Notes under the pieces: generated by a model
Told to the model about the DNA's origin: nothing
Databases searched by the model: none
The model's input: only the letters and a program-made list of their open reading frames with translations
Shown: in pieces, positions 1 through 9,284 of the stretch
How the letters are laid out: each line of letters opens with the position of its first letter
Numbering within the stretch: position 1 is the first letter of the stretch
Assembly (NCBI GenBank): GCA_002428965.1
Contig: DIYI01000001.1
Coordinates: 124,001 to 188,000 of the forward strand
Direction: 5' to 3'
DNA from: Jejuia sp. UBA6058
GTDB taxonomy: Bacteria; Bacteroidota; Bacteroidia; Flavobacteriales; Flavobacteriaceae
DNA length: 64,000 nucleotides
Position numbers and translations under genes: made by a program

Positions 1-129
1 CAATTGCTTGAAGATGAAGAACTATGCCAAAAAATGGGAAATGAAGCAAGAAAAAAAGTAGAACATCTTTTTGATATTGATAAAAATGCCGAAATAAATA
101 TCAGTTATTATAAGTCGCTACTAACATGA
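1..129 (+). CDS. Glycosyltransferase family 4, C-terminal end (partial)
   Basis: The frame is open from the first base and stops with TGA at 127-129, so only the last 42 residues of a longer protein are visible. The end (QLLEDEELCQKMGNEARKK, then a helix ending in YYKSLL) resembles the C-terminal helix of GT-B fold family 4 glycosyltransferases, where the last helix crosses back to the N-terminal domain. The stop overlaps the next start codon as ATGA, so the two genes are probably translationally coupled members of the same polysaccharide operon. Family assignment rests on this short tail and on the neighbours only. Confidence 0.6.
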   Translation, partial: QLLEDEELCQKMGNEARKKVEHLFDIDKNAEINISYYKSLLT

Positions 130-1676
130 TTTACCTTATACATGAAAATAATAAGGTAAAAGAGGTACTCAACCATAAGTTGGAAGTTGTAAACTTTGAT
201 TCTCAACAATCCATTACTGAAACCCTGTTTTTATTGGCGCATCAATTTCCTGATGAGCTCATCGTTTGGAGTCACAGTAGTTTAAAAAGGCATATAAATG
301 TTAGTGCAATACCTGAAGTTTTTCATCATAAATTAATCTTAGCTTCTTATAGCGTCCATAGTTCTTATTATATAAATGATGCTATTGGTTTTGTAGATCA
401 ATCGGTATATATTAAAGTAAATAGAAGAGTTACCTATCCCACTTGGTTAATGTCTTCCGACGTTGGAGGAATACATGCTAGTGCATTACTTACTGTAAGT
501 AGCTCGCTTGAACAAAACAAGGATTTCAATTACTTTTTAAGTTCCCTTGCTAAATTGGCAATGCCCCAGGGTTTATTTTGTTATTCCGAGCCTAAATTAT
601 TGATTGAAGGTTTTGCAAGAACAGGTAAAGCTAAAACAGCTTCAACAAGCGCCATGTTTAAATTTGTCAGAGGCCACTACAAATTACGATGGGTTTTTAT
701 TTTATTGTACTCCTATATTTTTCATAAAAGACAATTACCATTAATATCATTTTTTAAGAGTTTTTTTAGGAAACAGGTTAAGAAGACATTTGATTTTTCT
801 CATATAGATTGCATTTCTTCAAAACGTATTGTAAACAAGAAAGAAGTAGATGTTGTTATTCCAACAATTGGCAGAAAACAGTATCTATTTGATGTTTTGA
901 AGGACCTGTCTGTTCAAACTATTTTGCCAAAAAACGTTATTTTAATTGAACAAAATCCAGATATTCAATCAGAATCAGAGTTAGATTATTTAAAAGAAGA
1001 GAAATGGCCTTTTAAAATAAAACATAAATTCATACATCAATCTGGAGTCTGTAATGCCAGAAATCTTGGTTTGAATATGGTGGAAAGTGAATGGACATTC
1101 CTAGGAGATGATGATAACAGATTTGATAAAAATTTAATTAAAAATATATTTACCGAAATTGAAAAAGTTGGTGCAAAGGCTATTTCTACGGTGTATTTAA
1201 AACCGAATGAAAAACAAGTTTATCTCAAAACAACTCAAACATCAGTCTTTGCTGGAGGAAATAGTTTTGTTAAATCGGAGTTACTTGATCGTTTAAAGTT
1301 CGATATGGCTTATGAGTTTAATTATGGAGAAGATTCTGATTTTGGGATGCAAATAAGAAATCTTGGGGAAGATGTAATATTTTGCGCTAATATTAGAATA
1401 ACGCATTTAAAAGCACCTATTGGTGGATACCGCATAAAGGTTAAACACCCATGGAGTAAGGAGAATATTGAGCCGAAACCTTCTCCAACAATAATGCTAT
1501 TTAATTTAAGGTACTTTACATCGCAACAACAACTTACTTATAGACTTTTGTTACTTTTGAGATTCTATAAACATCAAAAGAGAAAAAATCCTATAGCGTA
1601 TCTGAAAGCAATGAAAAAGAGTTGGGAATCTAGTTTAAAATGGGCAAATAGTTTAATGGAAAAATCAAATGCTTAA
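126..1676 (+). CDS. Glycosyltransferase family 2 with unknown N-terminal domain
   Basis: This is a 516-residue protein. Residues about 241-450 form a GT-A fold family 2 domain: VDVVIPTIGRK begins the first strand, GVCNARNLGL (307-316) is the usual nucleotide-site segment, and LGDDDNRFD (about 327-335) supplies the DxD-type metal/sugar-nucleotide motif. A later GEDSDFGMQIR resembles the catalytic ED segment of GT2 enzymes. The first 230 residues match nothing I recognise; they look globular, with no signal peptide, and a hydrophobic patch near 186-200 may touch the membrane. The enzyme probably adds a sugar to a lipid-linked surface glycan on the cytoplasmic face. The start overlaps the previous stop by four bases and its end overlaps the next gene by eight. 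The acceptor and sugar cannot be told from sequence. Confidence 0.85.
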   Translation: MIYLIHENNKVKEVLNHKLEVVNFDSQQSITETLFLLAHQFPDELIVWSHSSLKRHINVSAIPEVFHHKLILASYSVHSSYYINDAIGFVDQSVYIKVNRRVTYPTWLMSSDVGGIHASALLTVSSSLEQNKDFNYFLSSLAKLAMPQGLFCYSEPKLLIEGFARTGKAKTASTSAMFKFVRGHYKLRWVFILLYSYIFHKRQLPLISFFKSFFRKQVKKTFDFSHIDCISSKRIVNKKEVDVVIPTIGRKQYLFDVLKDLSVQTILPKNVILIEQNPDIQSESELDYLKEEKWPFKIKHKFIHQSGVCNARNLGLNMVESEWTFLGDDDNRFDKNLIKNIFTEIEKVGAKAISTVYLKPNEKQVYLKTTQTSVFAGGNSFVKSELLDRLKFDMAYEFNYGEDSDFGMQIRNLGEDVIFCANIRITHLKAPIGGYRIKVKHPWSKENIEPKPSPTIMLFNLRYFTSQQQLTYRLLLLLRFYKHQKRKNPIAYLKAMKKSWESSLKWANSLMEKSNA

Positions 1677-2706
1677 GCTACATACAGATACCTCATTTTT
1701 CACCGAAACGCATAGAACTCATGTCTTCCCTTTATTATTTGATCTGCACTATGTGAAGAGTGAAGTTCTATTGCAATATTACGCAATTGAAGCGGATGTT
1801 TTAAAAGCCGATATTGTTGTGTTTCCAATAGATTATAGTGCTTTTTTGAAATTTAGAAAAGCATTTACGGCGTTAGTAAGTAAAGCTAAGGAATTTAACA
1901 AACCAATATGGTTATATACAGCTGGAGATTTTGGTTTTACAATTCATATTCCAAACGCTTATACTTTTAGATTTGGCGGATTTCATTCAAAATTAAACTC
2001 ACAGACCTTTGTTCTGCCCGCTTTTATAAATGATCCGTATCACACTGTTTTAAAAAAAGAATTTATTACCGTTTCCAAGGAAGATAAACCGGGAATTGGA
2101 TTTGTGGGTCAGGCAAAATCTAGTGTTTTAAGTTATGGTAAGGCATATTTAAGTCATCTTAAACTTAAGATTAAATTCATTTTGAAACGTAGTTATTTCG
2201 ATAGGCAAAAGTTCTATCCTTCAAGTAATATAAGGTATTCTTATTTGCAAAAATTACAAAAAGGCACCGATTTAGAAACTGATTTTAGGTTAAGAGATAA
2301 TTATAGAGCTGGAGCCACTAGCGAAGAAGATAAATTGAAAACTAGCCAAGAGTTTTATAGCAACATTTTCAACAATATTTACACATTATGTATTAGAGGT
2401 GTTGGCAATTTTTCGGTTAGATTTTATGAAACTCTTGCTGTTGGAAGAATCCCCATTCTTATAAATACAGATTGTAGACTACCACTTGAGGATAATATTA
2501 ATTGGGAAGACCATGCAGTTATTTGGGATACTTCCAATAAGCATTCTTTAGTAGAATGTATTTTAAACTATCATGATTCAAAAAGCAACAAAGAACTTTT
2601 AGCTATTCAAAAAAGCAATAGAGAATTATGGGAAACCCATTTAAGAAGACATTCGTATTTTGCCAAAGTTCACGAAATGTTTAACAACAAAACGGTTCAT
2701 GCCTAA
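1669..2706 (+). CDS. Exostosin-like (GT47-type) glycosyltransferase
   Basis: The 345-residue protein carries CIRGVGNFSVRFYETLAVG at about 242-260, followed by RIPILINTDCRLPL. This is the conserved C-terminal pattern of exostosin-family glycosyltransferases, in which the F.E.LA.G.IPV segment binds the nucleotide sugar. There is no signal peptide or clear membrane span, so it should act in the cytoplasm. The start codon lies eight bases inside the previous gene (ATGCTTAA shared), and the next gene starts in the same way. Exostosin-like enzymes are less common in bacterial capsule clusters than GT2 and GT4 enzymes; here it is one transferase in a series building the repeat unit. Its sugar specificity is unknown. 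Confidence 0.7.
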   Translation: MLKLHTDTSFFTETHRTHVFPLLFDLHYVKSEVLLQYYAIEADVLKADIVVFPIDYSAFLKFRKAFTALVSKAKEFNKPIWLYTAGDFGFTIHIPNAYTFRFGGFHSKLNSQTFVLPAFINDPYHTVLKKEFITVSKEDKPGIGFVGQAKSSVLSYGKAYLSHLKLKIKFILKRSYFDRQKFYPSSNIRYSYLQKLQKGTDLETDFRLRDNYRAGATSEEDKLKTSQEFYSNIFNNIYTLCIRGVGNFSVRFYETLAVGRIPILINTDCRLPLEDNINWEDHAVIWDTSNKHSLVECILNYHDSKSNKELLAIQKSNRELWETHLRRHSYFAKVHEMFNNKTVHA

Positions 2707-3697
2707 ACTATTTTCACTTATTGTTTGCACGTATATGCGTCCCAGTGCTTTAAGGACGCTTCTACACTCAGTAAATGAACAGACTGTATATCCAAACGAA
2801 ATTTTGGTAATTGATGGCTCTACAGATAATAACACAGCCAATGTATGTGAAACTTTTGGTTATAAAAACTTAAAATACTTTAAAGTACCTGAAAATAATA
2901 GAGGTCTAACTAAACAGCGCAACTATGGTATTAATAGGGTTTCAAAATCATCGGATATTGTTTGTTTTCTAGATGACGATGTAATTCTTGAGTCGAATTA
3001 TTTTGAGAAACTTATGAAAGCTTATAACAACCTGCCTAAAGCTCTTGCTATTGGGGGTTATATTACCAATGAGGTTAAATGGGTGAAGACCAACAAACAT
3101 AAATCTAAAAACGCTTTTTACTTTGATGGTTGGGAAAGAGCGGAATCTTTAAGATTTAGAATGAGACGTTTTTTTGGACTATTACCTGATGTATCACCTG
3201 GTTTTTTGCCTTCTTTTGCCCACGGAAGGTCAATAGGTTATTTGCCCCCTTCAGGAAAAATCTATCCGGTTGAATTCCTAATGGGATGCGCGTTTTCGTT
3301 TAAATCATCAATATTACTAAAGATACAGTTTTCTACTTATTTTGAAGGCTATGGTTTATATGAAGATTTAGATTACTGTTTGAGAGTTTCAAAACATGGT
3401 GAATTATATGTAGACACTTCTGCTAGATTAGAGCATTATCATGAATCGGCAGGAAGACCAAATAAATACACATATGGTAAAATGATAATACGAAATAATT
3501 GGTATGTATGGCGTGTTAAGTACCCAGACCCCTCAATTAAAAATCGTATTAAATGGAACCTAACAGCTTTATTGCTTCTAGGTTTAAGAAGTGTAAACAT
3601 AGTAAATACCGCTAAAAAGCAAGAAGCTCTAACCGAATGCGCAGGAAGATTAGTAGGATTGTTATCTTTGATAGTGAGAAAACCAAAGATTGAATGA
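2699..3697 (+). CDS. Glycosyltransferase family 2
   Basis: An open frame extends upstream to 2660, but the ATG at 2699 (MPKLFSLIVCTYMRPSALR) is preferred because it opens directly on the first GT-A strand and overlaps the preceding stop by eight bases, just as the gene before does. The 332-residue protein has the GT2 landmarks: IVCTYMRP, EILVIDGSTDN, GLTKQRNYGI, and FLDDDVILE as the DxD motif. GYGLYEDLDYCLRV is the typical ED catalytic segment. The sequence after that has moderately hydrophobic stretches (ALLLLGLRSV) which may anchor it to the inner membrane. It likely adds one sugar of the surface polysaccharide repeat unit. Specificity is unknown. Confidence 0.88.
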   Translation: MPKLFSLIVCTYMRPSALRTLLHSVNEQTVYPNEILVIDGSTDNNTANVCETFGYKNLKYFKVPENNRGLTKQRNYGINRVSKSSDIVCFLDDDVILESNYFEKLMKAYNNLPKALAIGGYITNEVKWVKTNKHKSKNAFYFDGWERAESLRFRMRRFFGLLPDVSPGFLPSFAHGRSIGYLPPSGKIYPVEFLMGCAFSFKSSILLKIQFSTYFEGYGLYEDLDYCLRVSKHGELYVDTSARLEHYHESAGRPNKYTYGKMIIRNNWYVWRVKYPDPSIKNRIKWNLTALLLLGLRSVNIVNTAKKQEALTECAGRLVGLLSLIVRKPKIE

Positions 3698-4638
3698 CAA
3701 AACTAGAGTTTTTAAAAAAACATCTAATTAGCCCTTCTAAGAAAAAGAATGTTCTACGATTTGAAAAGGGTAAACTAGTGTTTGATGATGAGGAAAGCGT
3801 ACAGGTTTTTAATGATATTCCTATTTTGATAGATGAGTCTGAGAGTGTTTTTAGGGAATCAGATATATTAAAAAGTGCGCCAACCACTCAAAACTCAAAT
3901 TACAGAAATAACAGTCTTAAAAATAGAATAAGAAAAGGTGTTTTACCTCAACTCTCTAAAGACTTCAACCAAAAAAAACGTTATTGTGATTTGGCTAAAA
4001 ATTTGATTTCAAAGTCAGTACTCGTAATTGGAGCGGGTGATAAAATCGAATATTATAATTCTATGTTTTCTAAATCATTACTTATAACATCAGATGTACA
4101 TCTTCAATTTAACCCAGATTTGGTTTTTGATGCGCATCAAATCCCTTTTAAGGATGCATCTTTTGATCTTATAATAGCAGCTCAAGTTTTAGAACATACT
4201 TTTAAACCTTGGGACGTTGCTAAAGAAATGCAAAGATGTACAAAAGAAGGCGGTTTACTATTGGTAGAGATACCGTTTAACTTTCCTTATCATAGTCCGC
4301 CATACGATTTTTTTAGATTCACTTTTACAGGTTTACGAAGCCTTTTTGATAAATGTTCATTAAAACAATACGAAGTCTCTGAGGGAGCAGGAAGTGCAGT
4401 TGCGGTTTTTAATAGTCAGTTTTTGGTAGATTTATTCTCCAATAGGTATTTAAGAATGTTAATGGTTTTTGTTTCTAGATTCTTATTCGGATGGATAAAG
4501 TATCTAGATTATTTTAATAAAAAAGCAGTTTATAGAAGGATTTATGCGCCAATGGGTTTTAGTATGCTATTTGAGAAGGATAATGTATTACGAACCAATG
4601 GAGCTATGCTCGAGGAGTATTATAATTTGAAATCTTAG
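3694..4638 (+). CDS. Class I SAM-dependent methyltransferase
   Basis: The ATG overlaps the preceding TGA (ATGA). The 314-residue protein has a Rossmann methyltransferase core: VLVIGAGD (109-116) is motif I for S-adenosylmethionine, followed by the acidic strand end and FDLIIAAQVLEH (motif IV region). KEGGLLLVEIPF fits the post-motif strand of family 11-type enzymes. The first 60 residues (GKLVFDDEESVQVFNDIPIL) resemble the small Trm112-like lead-in found on many such enzymes in glycan clusters. FPYHSPPYDFFRFT is often seen in methyltransferases acting on sugars. Being inside the glycosyltransferase operon, it probably O-methylates a sugar or a glycan end; the substrate is inferred from context only. 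Confidence 0.82.
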   Translation: MTKLEFLKKHLISPSKKKNVLRFEKGKLVFDDEESVQVFNDIPILIDESESVFRESDILKSAPTTQNSNYRNNSLKNRIRKGVLPQLSKDFNQKKRYCDLAKNLISKSVLVIGAGDKIEYYNSMFSKSLLITSDVHLQFNPDLVFDAHQIPFKDASFDLIIAAQVLEHTFKPWDVAKEMQRCTKEGGLLLVEIPFNFPYHSPPYDFFRFTFTGLRSLFDKCSLKQYEVSEGAGSAVAVFNSQFLVDLFSNRYLRMLMVFVSRFLFGWIKYLDYFNKKAVYRRIYAPMGFSMLFEKDNVLRTNGAMLEEYYNLKS

Positions 4639-4640
4639 TA

Positions 4641-5759
4641 ATGAGATTTACCATAATTACACATGTAGAGCATAAAAAAGTAGAAGGTAAGTATTATGCT
4701 TATTTGCCATATGTTAGAGAAATGAACTTGTGGTTAAATCATGTTGATGAAGTAGAGGTTGTTGCTCCACTATGCTCTGGTAATATTTCAAAAATAGATA
4801 CACCTTATGATCATTCAAATTTAAAATTTAGACAAATACCTTCCATACAGTTTACTTCTTTAATGCATTCTGTGGGCTCAATACTGAAATTACCATTTAT
4901 ATTATTTTCTATTTTTAGAGCTTGTTTAAAATCAGATCATATCCATTTAAGATGCCCTGGAAATATTGGATTATTAGGGTGTTTTATACAGATGCTATTT
5001 CCTAAGAAATTGAAAACTGCAAAATACGCTGGCAATTGGGATTCTAATAGTAAACAACCGTGGAGCTATAAACTGCAACAACATATTTTAGCTAATACGG
5101 CGCTTACCAAAAATATGAAGGTATTAGTGTATGGAGAATGGGAAGATCAAACAAAGAATATCAAGTCTTTTTTTACCGCGTCTTTTAGGAATAATGAAAA
5201 TGTAGAAGTTGGAGAAAGAAATTACAAAGGCCTATTAAAATTTGTTTTTGTAGGAAGTCTGGTAAAGGGTAAACGGCCGCTTTTTGCTATTAAAGTTATA
5301 CAAAGGCTTCGCGAGCATGGGGTTGATGCCTGTTTGGAACTTTTTGGTGATGGTATTATGAAAGATGAAATTGATAATTATATTGAAACCAGAAACGTAT
5401 CAAACTTTATAAAAGTGCGAGGTAATCAAACGACAGAAACTTTGAAACACGCATTGATGGAAGGTCATTTTATAATTTTACCTTCAAAGTCTGAAGGTTG
5501 GCCAAAGGCACTGGCAGAAGGTATGTTCTTTGGTGCTATACCAATAGGTACTAAAATTTCTTGTGTGCCATATATGTTGGGACATGGAAGTCGTGGACTT
5601 TTGATTCCATCTAATATTGAAAAAGCCGTAAAAATTATTTTGGATCATATAACTGATGAAAATAAACTAAAAGAAATGTCAAGATTATCTTGTGATTGGT
5701 CTCGCAAGTTTACTTTAGATACCTTTGAACAAGAGATAGTAAAACTTTTAAAAAATTAG
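4641..5759 (+). CDS. Glycosyltransferase family 4
   Basis: This 372-residue protein has the two-domain GT-B layout. The C-terminal domain starts near LKFVFVGSLVKGKRPL, and SEGWPKALAEGMFFGAIPIG carries the E(x7)E nucleotide-sugar motif of GT1/GT4 retaining transferases. The N-terminal half contains HIHLRCPGNIGLLG and AKYAGNWD, in line with an acceptor domain resting on the membrane. It starts two bases after the previous stop and ends right at the next gene. It is a member of the polysaccharide operon. The transferred sugar is unknown. Confidence 0.87.
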   Translation: MRFTIITHVEHKKVEGKYYAYLPYVREMNLWLNHVDEVEVVAPLCSGNISKIDTPYDHSNLKFRQIPSIQFTSLMHSVGSILKLPFILFSIFRACLKSDHIHLRCPGNIGLLGCFIQMLFPKKLKTAKYAGNWDSNSKQPWSYKLQQHILANTALTKNMKVLVYGEWEDQTKNIKSFFTASFRNNENVEVGERNYKGLLKFVFVGSLVKGKRPLFAIKVIQRLREHGVDACLELFGDGIMKDEIDNYIETRNVSNFIKVRGNQTTETLKHALMEGHFIILPSKSEGWPKALAEGMFFGAIPIGTKISCVPYMLGHGSRGLLIPSNIEKAVKIILDHITDENKLKEMSRLSCDWSRKFTLDTFEQEIVKLLKN

Positions 5760-5761
5760 TG

Positions 5762-6838
5762 ATGCGTGTATTGCAGCTAATAGATTCTTTGGATGCTGGA
5801 GGTGCTGAAAGGGTAGCTGTAAATTTGGCTAACGCACTTACCAAAAAGATTGAAATATCTTTTCTATGTGCTACAAGAAAAGAGGGACTACTAAAAAAAA
5901 GTATCGAAGAGAAGGTTAGCTATATCTTTCTGAATAAAAAACACGCCTTAGATTTAAAAGCTTTTTTCAAGCTTTATAAATTTGTACTAGATAATCAGGT
6001 AAATATTATACATGCACATTCGTCTTCATTTCTTTGGGCAACATTAATTAAGTTATTTCTGCCTAGAATTAAAATAATTTGGCATGATCATTACGGAAGA
6101 AGCGAGTTTTTAAAGGAGCGAAAATTTGAGTTGTTAAAATTATGCTCAAAATACTTTTCTCAAGGATTTGCAGTTAATAAGCGTTTGAAAGAATGGGGTA
6201 AAGAAAAACTTAAAGTCTCTTACATTGATGTTTTACCAAATTTTTCTGTAAAAGATAAAATTGAAGCCAGAACAACATTATTTGGAGAGAAAGGCAAGCG
6301 GATAGTGCATTTGGCAAATTTAAGACCTCAAAAAAATCACGAGTTATTAATTGATGCATTTGAGAAAGTTCTAGAAAAGCATCCTAAATGGACATTACAT
6401 TGTATAGGAGAAGACTTTTTTAATGAGTATTCTAAAAAAATTAAAGAGCTAATTTTAAATAAAAATCTTGGTTCGAGTGTTTTCTTTTATGGTGCGAAAT
6501 CTGATATATCTAACATACTAAAACAGAGTGATATTGGAGTGTTGAGTTCTAGTTCTGAAGGTTTACCGTTGGCTTTGTTAGAGTATGGAATGTCAAAATT
6601 ACCTGTTGTTGCAACAAGAGTTGGAGATTGTGATACTGTTGTTTCTAATCCTAAAGAAGGATTCTTAGTACCACCGAATAATTCTGAATTGTTTTCAAAT
6701 CTTATTATAAAGTTGATTGAGGATGTAAATTTAAGAGAAGAAACTGCTGCCAATTTGCAGCGCAAGATTGAGAAAAATTTTTCTAAAGATAAAATAATTA
6801 AGAAATTGCTTAATACTTATAGAAGAGTGTCTTTATGA
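5762..6838 (+). CDS. Glycosyltransferase family 4
   Basis: The protein opens with MRVLQLIDSLDAGGAERV, the classic GT4 N-terminus with the glycine-rich loop; the ATG at 5762 is chosen over a GTG at 5759 that overlaps the previous stop. The protein is 358 residues. HLANLRPQKNHELLIDAF begins the nucleotide-binding domain, and SSSSEGLPLALLEYGM provides the E(x7)E motif. It should be a cytoplasmic retaining transferase working on the lipid-linked repeat unit. The stop region overlaps the next start (ATGA), so it is coupled to the membrane protein gene that follows. Confidence 0.88.
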   Translation: MRVLQLIDSLDAGGAERVAVNLANALTKKIEISFLCATRKEGLLKKSIEEKVSYIFLNKKHALDLKAFFKLYKFVLDNQVNIIHAHSSSFLWATLIKLFLPRIKIIWHDHYGRSEFLKERKFELLKLCSKYFSQGFAVNKRLKEWGKEKLKVSYIDVLPNFSVKDKIEARTTLFGEKGKRIVHLANLRPQKNHELLIDAFEKVLEKHPKWTLHCIGEDFFNEYSKKIKELILNKNLGSSVFFYGAKSDISNILKQSDIGVLSSSSEGLPLALLEYGMSKLPVVATRVGDCDTVVSNPKEGFLVPPNNSELFSNLIIKLIEDVNLREETAANLQRKIEKNFSKDKIIKKLLNTYRRVSL

Positions 6839-8214
6839 AATTGTCCATATACCACAAATTGATAGTATTTCATGTCTTCCTTGGACTAAGCATTTTTTTA
6901 GTAAAACCACTTGCATTAGTTTACTTTATATGTATGACGATTTTTTGGGGGTATAAAATTTTAAATGTCTCACAGGAAAACAAAGTATTCTATGTTATGT
7001 TAGCATGCGCTTACATTGTGGGTGTTGAGGTTTTTTTACGCATGAATAATGGTACTTTTTTTTATGAAGCAAGTAAGTACTTAGTAATTATATATGTTTT
7101 AATGGGTATGCTAGGTACTAGCATAAGTAGCAGGGGGTTAATATACTTCACATATATATTACTTTTAATTCCATCAATATTCGTTGCAGTTTCGGCTATG
7201 GGATTTGAAACAAATATTAAAAAGGCCATAGCATTTAATTTAAGTGGACCTGTGTGTTTGGGTATTGCGGCAATCTATTGTTCAGGAAAAGTTTTGAAAT
7301 TTGATCAGGTCAAAATTATACTAATTGGGTTGTTACTTCCTCTAATCAGTACAACGGTTTATCTTTTTTTGTATACACCAAATTTACAGGCAGCAATAAC
7401 TGGAACAGCATCTAATTTTGCTACTTCTGGCGGATTTGGGCCAAATCAGGTGGCTACCGTTCTGGGTTTGGGCATGTTTGCACTTGCTAGTCGGTTTTTC
7501 ATGTCAAAGGCGAATATTGTTATAAAAGTTATAGACCTATGTCTTTTAGGGTTGATTAGTTTCAGGGCTATTGTAACCTTTAGTAGAGGAGGGGTAATAA
7601 CTTCTATCGTTATGATTATGTTCTTTCTCTTAGTCTACTATATAAAAGTGAATTACACATATAAAAGAAAGTTGTTGTTTTCTTTATCCATATTTTTTGT
7701 TTTGGCATTTTTTACTTGGGTCTTAAGTTCCATACAAACCAGTGGTTTTATCGATAAAAGATACGCTAATCAGGATGCTACTGGAAGAGAAAAAGAAGAT
7801 ATAAGTACGGGTAGGACAGATTTAATTGCTTTTGAAATTAAAGAGTTTATTGAAAATCCGGTTTTGGGTATTGGTGTAGGAAAAATAAAAGAAAGACGAT
7901 TGGCTGAAACAGGAATGCTTGCGGCCTCGCACAATGAGTTAAGTAGAATACTTGCAGAACATGGATTATTTGGTATTTTGGCTTTTCTTATTTTACTGAT
8001 CGCACCATTAATATATAGGCTCCGGGATAGATCCAATATTTTTTTCTATTCATTTTATTTGTTTTGGCTGCTTACCATAAATCATTCTGCCATGAGAATT
8101 GCGGCACCTGCATTTATTTATGCACTCTGTTTAATTAGAATTGATTTCAAACCTAAGCAGTCGATCAACAAGAAACTAATTCAGAACAATAAATTACTTC
8201 TAAAACAAGCTTAA
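6835..8214 (+). CDS. O-antigen ligase / Wzy-like polymerase, polytopic membrane protein
   Basis: The 459-residue protein is strongly hydrophobic, with about ten predicted spans from residue 8 to 440. A large polar loop near 310-365 contains GRTDLIAFEIKEF, NPVLGIGVG and SHNELSRILAEHGLFG, the pattern of the Wzy_C/WaaL domain (PF04932-type), including the conserved histidine of SHN. Such proteins either polymerise repeat units or ligate finished glycan to a lipid in the periplasm. The sequence does not distinguish ligase from polymerase. The start overlaps the previous stop by four bases. No flippase (Wzx) gene is visible next to it, so that function must lie further upstream or elsewhere. Confidence 0.85.
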   Translation: MKLSIYHKLIVFHVFLGLSIFLVKPLALVYFICMTIFWGYKILNVSQENKVFYVMLACAYIVGVEVFLRMNNGTFFYEASKYLVIIYVLMGMLGTSISSRGLIYFTYILLLIPSIFVAVSAMGFETNIKKAIAFNLSGPVCLGIAAIYCSGKVLKFDQVKIILIGLLLPLISTTVYLFLYTPNLQAAITGTASNFATSGGFGPNQVATVLGLGMFALASRFFMSKANIVIKVIDLCLLGLISFRAIVTFSRGGVITSIVMIMFFLLVYYIKVNYTYKRKLLFSLSIFFVLAFFTWVLSSIQTSGFIDKRYANQDATGREKEDISTGRTDLIAFEIKEFIENPVLGIGVGKIKERRLAETGMLAASHNELSRILAEHGLFGILAFLILLIAPLIYRLRDRSNIFFYSFYLFWLLTINHSAMRIAAPAFIYALCLIRIDFKPKQSINKKLIQNNKLLLKQA

Positions 8215-8220
8215 CTATTA

Positions 8221-9231
8221 TTGAAAAAGATTCTCTACATAGGCAATAAGCTAAAACAAAGTCAAAATACACTTACGACAATCGATACCTTAAGTGAAAA
8301 TTTGAAGAATGAAGGTTATATAGTAATTACTACTTCAGATAAAAAGAGCCAGTTATTGAGATTGTTGGATATGCTCTGGCATATCATAAAATATCGAACT
8401 GAAATAGACTATGTTTTAATTGATACATATAGTACCTTAAATTTTTATTATGCGTATTCGTGCAGTCAACTTTGTCGTTTTTTTAAATTAAAGTATATCC
8501 CAATATTACATGGTGGAAATTTACCCAATAGATTAAAAACATCGCCTGTAATGTGCAGGCACATTTTTTCAAATGCTTATAAAAATATATCACCATCTAA
8601 ATATATTAAAACTCAATTTGAGAACTTTGGTTTTTCCAATATTATATGTATTCCCAATGTAATTGAAATCGAAAAATATTCCTTTAAGCTACGTGTAATT
8701 AATAAGCCAAAACTATTGTGGGTAAGGGCTTTTGCTGATATATATAATCCAAAATTAGCGGTGCAATTGATGAAAGATTTGAAGGACTCCAATATTGAAG
8801 CGGAGCTCTGTATGGTAGGACCGGATAAAGATGGAAGTTTGGGACAAGTGAAAGCACTAGCTGAAAAATTACAGGTAGAGGTTAAATTGACTGGTAAACT
8901 TTCGAAGGAAGAATGGATTGGTCTTTCTAAAGACTATAATATTTTTATTAATACAACCAATGTTGATAATATGCCTGTTAGCGTCATTGAGGCTATGGCA
9001 CTAGGTTTGCCTGTAATTTCAACCAATGTTGGTGGACTACCATTTCTTATTAACGATTTAGTTAGCGGTATTTTAGTGGAGCCCAACGAGACGGAAGGCT
9101 TTAAAAATGCAGTACTGCAATTAATGGCGAATGGAATTTTGGTGAAAGAACTATCAAATAATGCCAGAAAAAAAGTAGAGCAATTTGATTGGCAAGTGAT
9201 AAAACATATATGGTTTTCTATGCTTACCTAA
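8221..9231 (+). CDS. Glycosyltransferase family 4 (TTG start)
   Basis: The reading frame begins with TTG at 8221, six bases after the previous stop; no ATG or GTG exists near enough to leave the N-terminal strand (KKILYIGNKLKQSQNTLTT) intact, so TTG is the likely start. The 336-residue protein shows GT-B family 4 features: PKLLWVRAFADIYNPKLAV starts the second domain and NMPVSVIEAMALGLPVIST is the E(x7)E motif followed by NVGGLPFLI. It is the last transferase before the initiating sugar transferase, which has its own promoter. Acceptor and donor are unknown. Confidence 0.85.
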   Translation: MKKILYIGNKLKQSQNTLTTIDTLSENLKNEGYIVITTSDKKSQLLRLLDMLWHIIKYRTEIDYVLIDTYSTLNFYYAYSCSQLCRFFKLKYIPILHGGNLPNRLKTSPVMCRHIFSNAYKNISPSKYIKTQFENFGFSNIICIPNVIEIEKYSFKLRVINKPKLLWVRAFADIYNPKLAVQLMKDLKDSNIEAELCMVGPDKDGSLGQVKALAEKLQVEVKLTGKLSKEEWIGLSKDYNIFINTTNVDNMPVSVIEAMALGLPVISTNVGGLPFLINDLVSGILVEPNETEGFKNAVLQLMANGILVKELSNNARKKVEQFDWQVIKHIWFSMLT

Positions 9232-9253
9232 GCAATTGTGATTTTAGTTTTTT

Positions 9254-9261
9254 TATATTTG
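9254..9261 (+). promoter_or_regulatory. Probable -7 box (TATATTTG) for the sugar transferase gene
   Basis: TATATTTG fits the Bacteroidota TAnnTTTG box exactly and ends 23 bases before the ATG at 9285. A TTG at 9236-9238 could be the -33 element, although the spacing of about 15 is shorter than the usual 19-21. It would let the initiating transferase be expressed apart from the upstream operon. Confidence 0.45.
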
Positions 9262-9284
9262 AAATTAATAACCCCAGCACATAA

